From Kribbella steppae (GTDB taxonomy: Bacteria > Actinomycetota > Actinomycetes > Propionibacteriales > Kribbellaceae): a DNA stretch of 64,000 bases. The stretch is taken from NCBI RefSeq assembly GCF_004342025.1, contig NZ_SLWN01000010.1:1-64000 (forward strand). The letters are read 5' to 3'. This document shows, piece by piece, positions 32,293 through 41,039 of this stretch. Made by a program: the position numbers and the translations under genes. Under the pieces are notes generated by a model. That model ran no database searches. It had not been told where the DNA came from and was given only the letters and a program-made list of their open reading frames with translations. The first letter of the stretch is position 1. The number at the start of each line of letters is the position of its first letter.

Positions 32293-33407
32293 CCGGTTGC
32301 CCCGCTCGGTACGACGAGGAGCTCGGGTACTGGATTGTCGACGATCCCGCGCTGGCCCGTGAGGTGCTACTGGACCCGGAGACGTTCCGGCCGGACAACG
32401 CCGTACTCGCGCACACGCCGTTGTCGGTGAAGGCGTTGCGGGTGTTGTCGGCGGTCGGGTTCGCGTTGCCGCCGACGCTGGCGAACAACGCGGGGGAGTC
32501 GCACCGGCCGATCCGGGCGGCGGTGGCGCGGTTCTTCAGCCCTGCCCGGGTCGCGGCGGTCGAGCCGCTGACCCGATCGCTGACGGCGTCGCGGGTGGCC
32601 GAGGCTGTGACCGTTCTGGCCAGGGGCGGCCAGGTCGATCTGGTGGAGGCAGTTGCTGCGGAGCCGCCGGCGCTGGTCGTGCTCGACCTGCTTGGTCTGC
32701 GCGATGTCGACGTACCCGCGTTGAAGGCGTGGAGTCGCGAGTCGCTGGAGCTGTTCTGGGGGTGGCCGGACGAGGACCGGCAGTTGGAGCTCGCGCACAG
32801 TGCGGCCGAGTTCTACGACTGGCTCCGATCTCGTACGACGGCCGCGCGCCAGGACCCAGGGGACGACCTCTTCAGCGTCCTGGTTGACCTCGGCCTCACC
32901 GACGAGGAAGTGTGTGCGGTCGGCTACTTCCTGCTGATCGCCGGCCAGGAGACGACGACCCAACTCATCTCCACCGCCTTTCATCGCACACTCCGCCCTG
33001 CGGGCAGCAGAGCGGAGAGCGAGCCGGGCGACGGAGTGGAGGGTGCGGGCGAGCATCCTGCGGAGGTGGTCGAGGCGGTGTTGCGAGAGGCCTCCTCGGT
33101 GCCCACCTGGCGTCGGGTCACGGCCCAGCCCGCTGTGGTCGGAGACTTCGAGCTGCCTGCTGGGGCTCCGGTCCTGCTCGGGCTGACCGGCCGAGGAGGT
33201 CCGGCCGATCTGGCGTTCGGAATCGGGATCCATCGCTGCCTGGGTGCTGGACTGGCGCGGTTGGAGGCTCGGGTGGCGCTCGAGTGTGCGGCTGACCTGC
33301 TGAGCGCCGTACACCTGGTGGAAGAACCGCCGATGATCGAGCTGCTGTCGTTCCGGGCCCCGCAACGACTTCGAGTCGTAACGCGCAGTAACACCTCGGA
33401 CAACTAG
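32289..33407 (+). CDS. Divergent cytochrome P450 at the end of the biotin operon
   Basis: A 372-aa P450. The heme ligand is Cys317 in FGIGIHRCLGAGLAR, and the I-helix oxygen-activation motif is AGQETT. Two features are unusual. The K-helix reads EAVLR, so the Glu of the ExxR pair is replaced by Ala263 before Arg266. The segment between the K-helix region and the heme loop is about 15 residues shorter than normal, lacking the usual NRDP/F-D-R stretch. It may still be a monooxygenase, by analogy with BioI, which makes pimelate precursors, or a redox-inactive binding protein. ATG 32289 overlaps the bioD stop. Confidence 0.85.
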   Translation: MTGCPARYDEELGYWIVDDPALAREVLLDPETFRPDNAVLAHTPLSVKALRVLSAVGFALPPTLANNAGESHRPIRAAVARFFSPARVAAVEPLTRSLTASRVAEAVTVLARGGQVDLVEAVAAEPPALVVLDLLGLRDVDVPALKAWSRESLELFWGWPDEDRQLELAHSAAEFYDWLRSRTTAARQDPGDDLFSVLVDLGLTDEEVCAVGYFLLIAGQETTTQLISTAFHRTLRPAGSRAESEPGDGVEGAGEHPAEVVEAVLREASSVPTWRRVTAQPAVVGDFELPAGAPVLLGLTGRGGPADLAFGIGIHRCLGAGLARLEARVALECAADLLSAVHLVEEPPMIELLSFRAPQRLRVVTRSNTSDN

Positions 33408-33413
33408 CGGCGG

Positions 33414-33419
33414 TAGCGT
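33414..33419 (+). promoter_or_regulatory. Leaderless-type -10 box of the 33427 gene
   Basis: TAGCGT, seven bases, then GTG 33427. Confidence 0.35.
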
Positions 33420-33426
33420 CCGCTGG

Positions 33427-33612
33427 GTGAGCTTCCCTCCCCGCCGCCGGGTGCGGCTGTGGTTCGGCCGGCACCTGATCGCGGACTACATCGGCGAGCC
33501 GGCCTCCGCCGACCGGCACGAAGCCGCCATGCGCCGCCGGTTCCCGGGTCTGGAGATCACCAACGAGCCGCTGCGGACCTCGGATTACAACCCCGCTGAC
33601 CTGCACCGATAG
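33427..33612 (+). CDS. Small basic hypothetical protein
   Basis: A 61-aa protein with an Arg-rich N-terminus (PPRRRVRLWFGRH) and an acidic tail (SDYNPADLHR). I do not recognise a family. Coding potential is supported by codon bias, a leaderless-type -10 box seven bases before the GTG and a tight fit before guaA. It has no ribosome binding site. Confidence 0.5.
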   Translation: MSFPPRRRVRLWFGRHLIADYIGEPASADRHEAAMRRRFPGLEITNEPLRTSDYNPADLHR

Positions 33613-33615
33613 GCT
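33610..33615 (+). promoter_or_regulatory. Leaderless-type -10 box of guaA
   Basis: TAGGCT, six bases, GTG 33622. A TTACAA sequence lies 19 bases upstream as a possible -35. Confidence 0.5.
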
Positions 33616-33621
33616 TTGCGG

Positions 33622-35172
33622 GTGACTGAGCATGAGTTGGTTCTGGTCGTCGACTTCGGGGCGCAGTACGCGCAGCTGATCGCGCGCCGGGTCCGCGAGG
33701 CCAAGGTGTACTCCGAGATCGTGCCGCACTCGATGCCGGTCGAGGAGATGCTGGCCCGGAACCCGAAGGCGATCGTCCTGTCCGGTGGGCCGCAGTCGGT
33801 CTACGCCGAGGGCGCGCCGCGGGTCGAGTCCGGGCTGTTCGAGGCCGGGGTGCCGGCCTTCGGGATCTGCTACGGATTCCAGGCGATGGCGCAGACGCTC
33901 GGCGGCGAGGTCCGTCGGACCGGGCTGCGCGAGTTCGGCCGGACACCGGTGACGGTGAGCTCGGCGGGCACGCTGCTGGCCGGGATCCCCGAGGATCTCA
34001 ACGTGTGGATGTCACACGGTGACGCAGTCCACGCGCCGCCCGCCGGCTTCGCCGTACTGGCCGCCTCCGAGGGCGCGCCGGTCGCGGCGTTCGAGGACCT
34101 GGACAAGCGGCTGGCCGGTGTGCAGTGGCACCCGGAGGTGCTGCACTCGCAGGCGGGACAGGCGGTGCTCGAGCACTTCCTCTACGACATCGCGGGCTGC
34201 AAGGGCGACTGGACCACCACGAACGTCGTGGAGGAGCAGGTCGAGCTGATCCGCCAGCAGGTCGGCGACAAGCAGGTCCTGTGCGCGCTGTCCGGCGGCG
34301 TCGACTCCGCGGTCGCGGCGGCCCTTGTACACAAGGCGATCGGCGACCAGCTGACCTGTGTGTACGTCGACCACGGCCTGCAGCGGGCCGGGGAGTCGGA
34401 GCAGGTCGAGAAGGATTACGTCGCCGCGACCGGCATCCGGCTCGAGGTGGTCGACGCCGAGGATCAGTTCCTCGGTGCGCTGGCCGGGGTCACCGATCCC
34501 GAGCAGAAGCGGAAGATCATCGGCCGCGAGTTCATCCGGACCTTCGAGGCGACCGCGCGGAAGCTGGACGCCGAGCGGCACATCGAGTTCCTGGTCCAGG
34601 GCACGCTCTACCCGGACGTGGTCGAGTCCGGCGGCGGCACCGGCACCGCGAACATCAAGTCCCACCACAACGTCGGCGGTCTGCCCGACGACCTGCAGTT
34701 CAGCCTGATCGAGCCGCTGCGGACGCTGTTCAAGGACGAGGTCCGCGAGCTGGGCCTGGCCCTCGGACTGCCCGAGACCATGGTCTACAGGCACCCGTTC
34801 CCAGGCCCCGGGCTGGGCATCCGGATCATCGGCGAGGTGACCAGGGAGCGCCTCGACATCCTCCGCGCCGCCGATCTGATCGCCCGCACCGAGCTGACCG
34901 CGGCCGGCCTGGACCGCGACATCTGGCAGTTCCCGGTGGTCCTGCTCGCCGACGTCCGCTCGGTCGGCGTCCAGGGCGACGGCCGGACCTACGGCCACCC
35001 CGTCGTACTGCGTCCAGTCACCAGCGAGGACGCGATGACCGCCGACTGGGCCCGCCTCCCGTACGACGTCCTGGAGCGCATCTCCACCCGCATCACCAAC
35101 GAGGTCGACGAAATCAACCGCGTAACCCTGGACATCACCAGCAAACCTCCCGGCACCATCGAGTGGGAGTAA
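33622..35172 (+). CDS. guaA: GMP synthase (glutamine-hydrolysing)
   Basis: A 516-aa two-domain enzyme that aminates XMP to GMP. The N-terminal glutaminase has Cys83 in GICYGFQAM and the HPEV histidine motif. The C-terminal synthetase has the pyrophosphatase P-loop ALSGGVDSA. The end KPPGTIEWE is the conserved GuaA C-terminus. It completes the guanine pathway begun by guaB. GTG 33622 is favoured by the leaderless promoter spacing. Confidence 0.97.
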   Translation: MTEHELVLVVDFGAQYAQLIARRVREAKVYSEIVPHSMPVEEMLARNPKAIVLSGGPQSVYAEGAPRVESGLFEAGVPAFGICYGFQAMAQTLGGEVRRTGLREFGRTPVTVSSAGTLLAGIPEDLNVWMSHGDAVHAPPAGFAVLAASEGAPVAAFEDLDKRLAGVQWHPEVLHSQAGQAVLEHFLYDIAGCKGDWTTTNVVEEQVELIRQQVGDKQVLCALSGGVDSAVAAALVHKAIGDQLTCVYVDHGLQRAGESEQVEKDYVAATGIRLEVVDAEDQFLGALAGVTDPEQKRKIIGREFIRTFEATARKLDAERHIEFLVQGTLYPDVVESGGGTGTANIKSHHNVGGLPDDLQFSLIEPLRTLFKDEVRELGLALGLPETMVYRHPFPGPGLGIRIIGEVTRERLDILRAADLIARTELTAAGLDRDIWQFPVVLLADVRSVGVQGDGRTYGHPVVLRPVTSEDAMTADWARLPYDVLERISTRITNEVDEINRVTLDITSKPPGTIEWE

Positions 35173-35203
35173 CCACCCGCTGAGTGACGGGTGCTGCCCG
35201 CCA

Positions 35204-35229
35204 GCGCCCCGCCGCCGGACGGCGGGCGC
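35204..35229. terminator. Terminator between guaA and the TPR gene
   Basis: GCGCCC(C)GCCG pairs with CGGCGGGCGC around a short loop between two convergent genes. Confidence 0.55.
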
Positions 35230-35240
35230 GCGTGGGTTAG

Positions 35241-37895
35241 TTACTCGGTTAGGCGGACGTGGAGGGCGTGGGCTTCTTGGGATCGACCTTGGGTGTTCAG
35301 GCGGTCCACCAGGAGCCAGCCGGCGCGGTACCAGAGGTCGTGGCCGGTGGGGAGGGCGGTGAAGATCTGCTCGACCAGCTTCTCGTCGGTTGTGCCGTGT
35401 TCGGCGACCAGCAGGCGGGCGTTGGTGTGCTGGTCCTCGTAGCCGCCTCGTTCGTAGTGCTCCGCGGCCTGTGTCGCGTGTTGTACGGCGATGTCCGTTT
35501 CGCCTTGCTGGAGGGCGATCATGGCCAGGTCCCAGTGAACGCCGGCGGTCTGGAAGAGGACGCGCTGGTCGGCTGACGGGAGTGCGTCGAGGACTGGTCG
35601 GGCGCGTTCGATCAGCTCCACCGCTTGGGCGAAGTTGCCCGCATAGCGGGCCGACTGTGCTGCCAGCCGGACGGCCTGCACCTGCTCTACAGGTTGCTCG
35701 GCAGTCTCGTGGTACGACGCGGCCATGAGGAAGGCGTCGACCGCGTCCTCGTCGCGGTCGAGCTGTTCCAGCAGCAGGCCCTCATCCTGCCGAACCATGC
35801 CCAGCCAGGCGGGGTGTGCTTCGGCCGGTGCGGCGGCCAGTAGCTCCCGCACCTTCGTCAGTGCGGACTCCAGCTCGCCCAGCGCCCGGTAGGCATCGAT
35901 GAGTACGCCGCGTACGTCTGCAAGCGGATCGGCGAGCTCAGGGATGCTGCCCAGCGCAGGTAGGGCTTCCTCACCCGTCTCTGCCGCCTCCAGCGGGCGT
36001 CCGGTCAGCAGGTACGCGCGGGCCAGCTCCACCTGAGTCAGTGCGACATGCACCTCCAGACCAGGCGTGCCCGCTGCCAGCGCGACCGCTTCGGTCAGAT
36101 CCTCGGCTGCCTCGGCCGGACGCTCCAGCTCCAGCCGAAGACGCCCACGCTGCTTGTACGCAAAGGATCGGGGCAGCTCGGCCGACGTACCAAGGCCAAC
36201 CGTCGCGGCCGCTTCTGCTTCCTCGAACCGGCCCAGTTGCGCCAGCAGGTTGCACTCGACGATCGCAGCGCCCGAGCGGAGGTCTTCGTCGATGTCAGCG
36301 CGTTCACGGAGCTCAGACAACTCCCGTACGGCGTCCTCGGGCCGGTCGGCCTGCGCGTACATGGTCGCCAGCGAGTACTGCCAGTGGCCACGGCGCCGTG
36401 GTTCGTCGTTGGCAACGAGCCAGCGCACTGGCTCCTCAGCCGTCGCGAGGCCTTCGTCGATCTGGCCGTTCTCACACAGCAAGCGGCCGATGCGTCCGCG
36501 GTCGCGCAGTACGCGGACCTCCTCGCCTGCCTCGGCGTACAACGCGAGCGCCTCGCGCCAAGCCTCCAGTGCGACCTCGGGCTCGTCGTGCGCCACCAGA
36601 CCGCGGCCGTCCAGCACGCGGGCCCGGTCCACCGGCGTCCACTCGCTCTCCGGCACCTCCTGCTCGAAGGCCTGCCACGCAGCCGTCGCCTCATCGATCC
36701 GCGCCTGCTGCCACGCGTCCTCGGCCCGGTCGAGCCAGCCACGCCCAGTGGGCACAGGCTGCTCGTCGACTGCCGTATCCACCGGGCGCGGTGCCTGCTT
36801 GTGAAGCTGCGCCCGTCGCGCGGTCTCCGACAGCGGCAAGTACTCCACCCACGGCTCGGCGGTCAGCATCGCCTGGATCGCCTCACTGCGGTGCTTCGTC
36901 CCGTTGCGAGCATCGAACTGTGCAGCGAGCTCCAGCGCACGCCCGGTCAGTTGCTCGCTCAGCTCCGCCGCTGGGACGGCCTCTGCTCGCGGCAGCCGAA
37001 TCGTCAAGCCGTCCACGCGGCCGAGTGCATGCGCGGCCGCCGCCGCGAACGTCATCTCCGCGTACGGCGACGGCGGGTCGTCGAACTCGTTCAGGTGCCG
37101 CTCGATCAGCTCCACGGCCTTCAGTTCGTTGCCGGTGCGAGCCAGGAACACCACGTGATCCGCGTGCTCAGCCAGCTCACCGACCCGGCCGCGCAGTATC
37201 CGGTAACCCTTGCGGTGCGCGTCGACTGCCTCGGAATACATGCCCTCGGCAACATATGCCGGCAGCAACGCGGTCAGCATCTGCTGCGGTTGTTCGGCGC
37301 AGGTCAGCTGCCCGTCCAGCACGTTCACGGCCAGCGCGACGGCGTCCGCCGTACGTCCGACGCTGGTCAGGTGGTGCACCTTGGACGTGGGGTCGCAGCC
37401 GACGCAGTCCGACAGGTCGTCGCGTGGTGCGGTCGACCAGAGCCGGAACTGCTCGGCCGCAGCCTCCACATCGCCGATGTGGTGCGCGACCAGCCACCGG
37501 TGCTGATGTACGGCGTGCATGCTGTGACCGCTGACCTGCCACCGCCGTTCCATGTCGTCCAGTACGGCGTACGCCCGGTCCAGCGGGACCTCGGGGAACT
37601 TGGTCAGCGTGCTGGGTGCGTACTTGAAGCACCAGTGGAACAGGTGCGAGTAGTCCTGGTACTTGCCCGGGTCCGCATCCCAGTCCGCCACACACCGAGC
37701 GAACGGCACCAACGACTTCCGCGGCTCTCCACCCATCACGTACGCCGTGACGAGCGACAGACGACTGTAGAACGCCAGGTCGTCCTCACCGGCCGCGTCA
37801 GCCCGCCGTACGACGTCCTCCAGCAAAGCGGACCGTGCTTTCCCGTACGGCGCGCTCTCGGCACGCTGAAGCCGGTCGACCAGTTCCTGGTTCAT
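35241..37895 (-). CDS. Large TPR protein paired with an HSP90-family ATPase
   Basis: An 884-aa helical-repeat protein with many tetratricopeptide-like units. An N-terminal region (1-330) has its own pattern, including a conserved-looking cluster DDLSDCVGCDP followed by HH that could bind metal. The middle and C-terminal parts read as TPRs (for example AAEDLTEAVALAAGTPGLEVHVALTQ is split by typical helix turns). No signal peptide or enzyme domain is visible. Its ATG overlaps the stop of the HSP90-like gene (ATGA), so the two are almost certainly made together. A co-chaperone or client-recognition role is an inference. Confidence 0.75.
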   Translation of the reverse strand: MNQELVDRLQRAESAPYGKARSALLEDVVRRADAAGEDDLAFYSRLSLVTAYVMGGEPRKSLVPFARCVADWDADPGKYQDYSHLFHWCFKYAPSTLTKFPEVPLDRAYAVLDDMERRWQVSGHSMHAVHQHRWLVAHHIGDVEAAAEQFRLWSTAPRDDLSDCVGCDPTSKVHHLTSVGRTADAVALAVNVLDGQLTCAEQPQQMLTALLPAYVAEGMYSEAVDAHRKGYRILRGRVGELAEHADHVVFLARTGNELKAVELIERHLNEFDDPPSPYAEMTFAAAAAHALGRVDGLTIRLPRAEAVPAAELSEQLTGRALELAAQFDARNGTKHRSEAIQAMLTAEPWVEYLPLSETARRAQLHKQAPRPVDTAVDEQPVPTGRGWLDRAEDAWQQARIDEATAAWQAFEQEVPESEWTPVDRARVLDGRGLVAHDEPEVALEAWREALALYAEAGEEVRVLRDRGRIGRLLCENGQIDEGLATAEEPVRWLVANDEPRRRGHWQYSLATMYAQADRPEDAVRELSELRERADIDEDLRSGAAIVECNLLAQLGRFEEAEAAATVGLGTSAELPRSFAYKQRGRLRLELERPAEAAEDLTEAVALAAGTPGLEVHVALTQVELARAYLLTGRPLEAAETGEEALPALGSIPELADPLADVRGVLIDAYRALGELESALTKVRELLAAAPAEAHPAWLGMVRQDEGLLLEQLDRDEDAVDAFLMAASYHETAEQPVEQVQAVRLAAQSARYAGNFAQAVELIERARPVLDALPSADQRVLFQTAGVHWDLAMIALQQGETDIAVQHATQAAEHYERGGYEDQHTNARLLVAEHGTTDEKLVEQIFTALPTGHDLWYRAGWLLVDRLNTQGRSQEAHALHVRLTE

Positions 37896-39661
37896 CGGGA
37901 CGGGTCCTCCTGGGTGGGGACGGCCTGATCGAGCAGACCGAGGAAGGATCGGTTCACCAGCGCGGAGTCGGCCGGGCTGATCGGGTGGTAGCCGAGCATC
38001 AACGCGTGTCCGTACAAGCCTTCTACTGCGAGCTGTGCGAGCTCACGGTCGCCCAGCGACGCCATCCGCCGTACCAGCGGACTGCGGTGGTTCAGGACCA
38101 GTTGCGGGCGGCTGTCGTCGTGGGTGTCGAGTGCACCGAGCACCTCCGACCAGAGCGCGTCCGCACGGTCCTTGGTGGCTCTGAGCTCACTGGCGAACTG
38201 TGCAGACCGGTCGACGAGGTAGAGCGCGGGCAGACTGGCCGGCTCGAAGGCACGGACCACTACCTCGCAGCCAACCGAGTCCAGCGCGTCCTGTGCCAGC
38301 TGGACGAACGGGCGAAGCTGCAGCTCGGTGTCCGGGTCCAGACTGTCGAAGCTGGTGCTCAGCTCGGTCGGGTCGAACCTGGTGGTGACGAGGCCGGGGA
38401 CCACCTCGGGCAGCCGCTCGAGCAACTCGCTGTCGTAGGTGTAGCCGCCGTTCACCACGGTGATCTGCTGCGCGGCGGCGACCGCGGCCAGCTGGCGGAA
38501 CTCCTCGATCGTGGCGACGTACCGGATCTCGCCGGAGCGCTCCTGCAGCTCGGCGGTCGTCATCCGACCGTGGTTCGTCTCGAACCGGAGCCAGCGGTGG
38601 ACCAGCCGCAGCATCTCGTCGTCGTGCAGCGCCAGGGCCTTCACACCAAGCTGGTGGATCGCGAGAAACTTGTCGAGCTTGGCAGGGTCCGTGCTGCCGA
38701 GCCGCACCAGCCAGCCGCGCAACTGCGCACCGAGTGCGTCCCGGGTGGCCTCGAGGTTCCCGTCGTCGAAGAGCGCCTCACGGCTCGCGGTCGGCCGCAG
38801 TTCGGAGGTGTCGATGACCGCGCGGACGAAGAACGCCCAGTCGGGCAGTAGCCCTTCGACGTTCTCGGCGAGCAGCATCCGCTTCAGGTAGACGCGATGC
38901 GTCGCGCGCTCGGCCGGGTTGGCCGCGAACGGCAGGACGAAGGCGACACCGGTGAGGCCGGCGGCCGGGTTGTTCAGGTGGATGACGTCGAACGGCGTGA
39001 ACCCGAGCTTGTCCTGGGCGTAGCCGACCAGGTCCGCGCGCTGGGCGCCGCCGATCCCTTCCCAGGGTGCTTTGCCGTCGGTGACCTGCTCACCGTCGAC
39101 GCGGATCTCGATCGGCAGCAGCGCACCGAACAGCCGGATCAGCTCGACGACGGTGGCCTGCTTGTACCACTGCTCCGCACCACGCCGGGCCTTGAGCGTG
39201 ACCGTCGTACCGACCTCGGAGCGGTCCGCGGTGTCCGCGATCGTGTAGCGGCCGTCCGCCGTACCGATCCAGCGGGTCGCGGGGCCGTCGGCCGGCTGGG
39301 TGACGACCTCGATCTCGTCGGCGACCATGAACGCAGACAGCAGCCCGATCCCGAACTGGCCGAGGAACTCCGTCCGGGCGAACCCGATCTCGTCCCGCTT
39401 CGAGCTCCGCCCGATCGTGGCCAGTAACTCCCGGACCTCGTCCGGCCGCAGGCCGATCCCGGTGTCACTGATGCTCAGTACGTCGTCGGCGGTGCGTACG
39501 TCGATCCGCCGCGGCGCCTCGGGATCCATGCCCTGACGGGCGGTGATCGCGTCGACGGCGTTCTGCAGCAACTCTCGCAGATACACCCGCGGACTGCTGT
39601 ACAGATGGTTGCTCAGCAGGTCGACGATCCCCTGCAGATCGACCTGGAAGTTCTCACTCAC
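37892..39661 (-). CDS. HSP90-family ATPase (HtpG-like)
   Basis: A 589-aa chaperone-like ATPase. The GHKL ATP site is intact: RELLQNAVDAI (catalytic Glu and Mg-binding Asn), SDTGIGL, the LGQFGIGLLSAF glycine box and GTTVTL. The middle domain follows, while the C-terminal dimerisation part is shorter than in HtpG (about 624 aa in E. coli) and has no MEEVD tail. It is related to, but distinct from, housekeeping HtpG. The GTG start lies six bases after a TAGGTT -10 box. The downstream TPR gene overlaps by four bases. Confidence 0.82.
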   Translation of the reverse strand: MSENFQVDLQGIVDLLSNHLYSSPRVYLRELLQNAVDAITARQGMDPEAPRRIDVRTADDVLSISDTGIGLRPDEVRELLATIGRSSKRDEIGFARTEFLGQFGIGLLSAFMVADEIEVVTQPADGPATRWIGTADGRYTIADTADRSEVGTTVTLKARRGAEQWYKQATVVELIRLFGALLPIEIRVDGEQVTDGKAPWEGIGGAQRADLVGYAQDKLGFTPFDVIHLNNPAAGLTGVAFVLPFAANPAERATHRVYLKRMLLAENVEGLLPDWAFFVRAVIDTSELRPTASREALFDDGNLEATRDALGAQLRGWLVRLGSTDPAKLDKFLAIHQLGVKALALHDDEMLRLVHRWLRFETNHGRMTTAELQERSGEIRYVATIEEFRQLAAVAAAQQITVVNGGYTYDSELLERLPEVVPGLVTTRFDPTELSTSFDSLDPDTELQLRPFVQLAQDALDSVGCEVVVRAFEPASLPALYLVDRSAQFASELRATKDRADALWSEVLGALDTHDDSRPQLVLNHRSPLVRRMASLGDRELAQLAVEGLYGHALMLGYHPISPADSALVNRSFLGLLDQAVPTQEDPSR

Positions 39662-39667
39662 CCCGGC

Positions 39668-39673
39668 AACCTA
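39668..39673 (-). promoter_or_regulatory. Leaderless-type -10 box of the HSP90/TPR operon
   Basis: TAGGTT on the minus strand, six bases, then GTG. Confidence 0.45.
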
Positions 39674-39707
39674 CGTCATCACGGTGTCGGCTGCGGAGTG
39701 AGCCGAG

Positions 39708-39740
39708 CCGGCGCCACAGTTCCCTGGCCCGTGGCGCCGG
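39708..39740. terminator. Hairpin upstream of the HSP90 operon
   Basis: Ten-bp stem CCGGCGCCAC/GTGGCGCCGG with a 13-base loop, just downstream of the secreted-protein remnant. Confidence 0.5.
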
Positions 39741-39749
39741 GGCCTCGGG

Positions 39750-39906
39750 TCAGCGAACCAGCTTGATCGAGTTGATCGGCGTCAGGTTGTAGTTGCCGTA
39801 GCTCCAGGCCGGAAGGTAGTCGGTGCAGTCGGTGCCGCTCGACCCCTTGCAGAGCCACGCCCCCGCGCCGCCGGACTGGTTGTTGAAGACGAAGTGGTCT
39901 GGTGGG
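39750..39906 (-). pseudogene. C-terminal remnant of a small secreted protein
   Basis: A frame ending at 39750-39752 encodes about 50 residues with DHFVFNNQSGGAGAWLC and ending INSIKLVR. This looks like the cysteine-containing C-terminus of a small secreted actinobacterial protein (peptidase-inhibitor I36-like). An in-frame stop lies just upstream and no start codon or signal peptide is present. The rest of the gap to 40077 holds only the promoter region of the next gene. Confidence 0.55.
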
Positions 39907-40076
39907 GCGCTGAGTCAACCTTCCGTCGGTGGGCGGATCGCTCGCCCGGCCCTTCGGGATCGCCCGAATGGCGGTGGGGTCTCTTCGGATCTGGCCGAAA
40001 GGCGTTGGCAACTGTTCGCTTCGTGTTGGTGACGCGCGGTGGTGTACGGCGTACTTTCGTCATAGGGGGTGGGGAC

Positions 40077-41039
40077 ATGACACTGACGGTGGGGACCTTC
40101 AATCTGAACAACCTGTTCGACCGGTGGAACTTCGCCGGTGCGGTGGACGCGCTCGCGCAGGGGACGAGCTCGGTGCCGGCGACGTACACCTTCGAGGACG
40201 AGCACCGACGCCGGCTGCAGTTGGACAGCCGCGGCAAGCTGCTCGTGGCGAAGAAGCGCGAGGACACGGACCGGGTCGCCGAGCGGCTGCTCGCCGCGGA
40301 TGCCGACGTGTGGGTCGTGCAGGAGGTGGAGAACGCCGACGTGCTGCGCGAGTTCAACCGCGTGCAGCTGAACGGCGCGTACGAGCACGTGATGGTGATC
40401 GACGGCAACGACTCGACCCGGTTCATCGATATCGGCCTGCTGTCGCGACGGCCGCTCGGCGGGGTGACCAGCTACCAGCGGACGTTCCATCCGGACGTGC
40501 CGGACCGGCCGATCTTCTCCCGCGACCTGGTCGAGGCGGAGATCCTCGACGCGCGCGGGCGGCGGGTGCTGACCGTGTTCGGGACGCACCTGAAGTCGAA
40601 GTTCGTCGACTTCACCGTCGAGGATCCGGTCGCGGCCGCGGCGGCCGCAGAACTGCTACGGGCCCGGCAGGCGGACACGATCATGCGGATCATCGCCCAG
40701 CGGACGAGCACCCGGCAGCGGTTCATGCTCTGCGGGGACATGAACGACACCCCGGACTCGCCGGCGCTGACGTCGTACGAGAAGGCCGGAATGGTGAACG
40801 CGCTGCTCACGCCGACCGAGGTCGGCACGGTCAAGACGACCGTGCAGCTACCGGCCAACCCGGCCTGGACGTCGACGTTCAAGGCGTCCGGGCAGCCGCG
40901 GGCGTTCGACCTGATCGATCAGATCTGGCTGTCTCCGGCGTTGGCGCCGCGGCTGCGGGACGCGTTCATCGGCCGGCGGAAGAAGCTCGAACGGGACGGG
41001 ACCGATCACGACCCGGCCTGGATCTCCCTTGATCTATAG
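40077..41039 (+). CDS. Endonuclease/exonuclease/phosphatase family protein
   Basis: A 320-aa Mg-dependent phosphoesterase of the DNase I/EEP fold. Motifs: FNLNNLF, VVQEVEN (metal Glu), GDMNDTPDS and the C-terminal TDHDPAW histidine. It could act on DNA, inositol phosphates or nucleotides. There is no signal peptide. ATG 40077 follows a GGGGGTGGGG site. The stop overlaps that of the convergent TetR gene. Confidence 0.82.
   Translation: MTLTVGTFNLNNLFDRWNFAGAVDALAQGTSSVPATYTFEDEHRRRLQLDSRGKLLVAKKREDTDRVAERLLAADADVWVVQEVENADVLREFNRVQLNGAYEHVMVIDGNDSTRFIDIGLLSRRPLGGVTSYQRTFHPDVPDRPIFSRDLVEAEILDARGRRVLTVFGTHLKSKFVDFTVEDPVAAAAAAELLRARQADTIMRIIAQRTSTRQRFMLCGDMNDTPDSPALTSYEKAGMVNALLTPTEVGTVKTTVQLPANPAWTSTFKASGQPRAFDLIDQIWLSPALAPRLRDAFIGRRKKLERDGTDHDPAWISLDL

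Noticed and set aside
36048..37928. 626-codon plus-strand ORF
   Set aside because: Antisense of the TPR gene, Arg-rich and without motifs.
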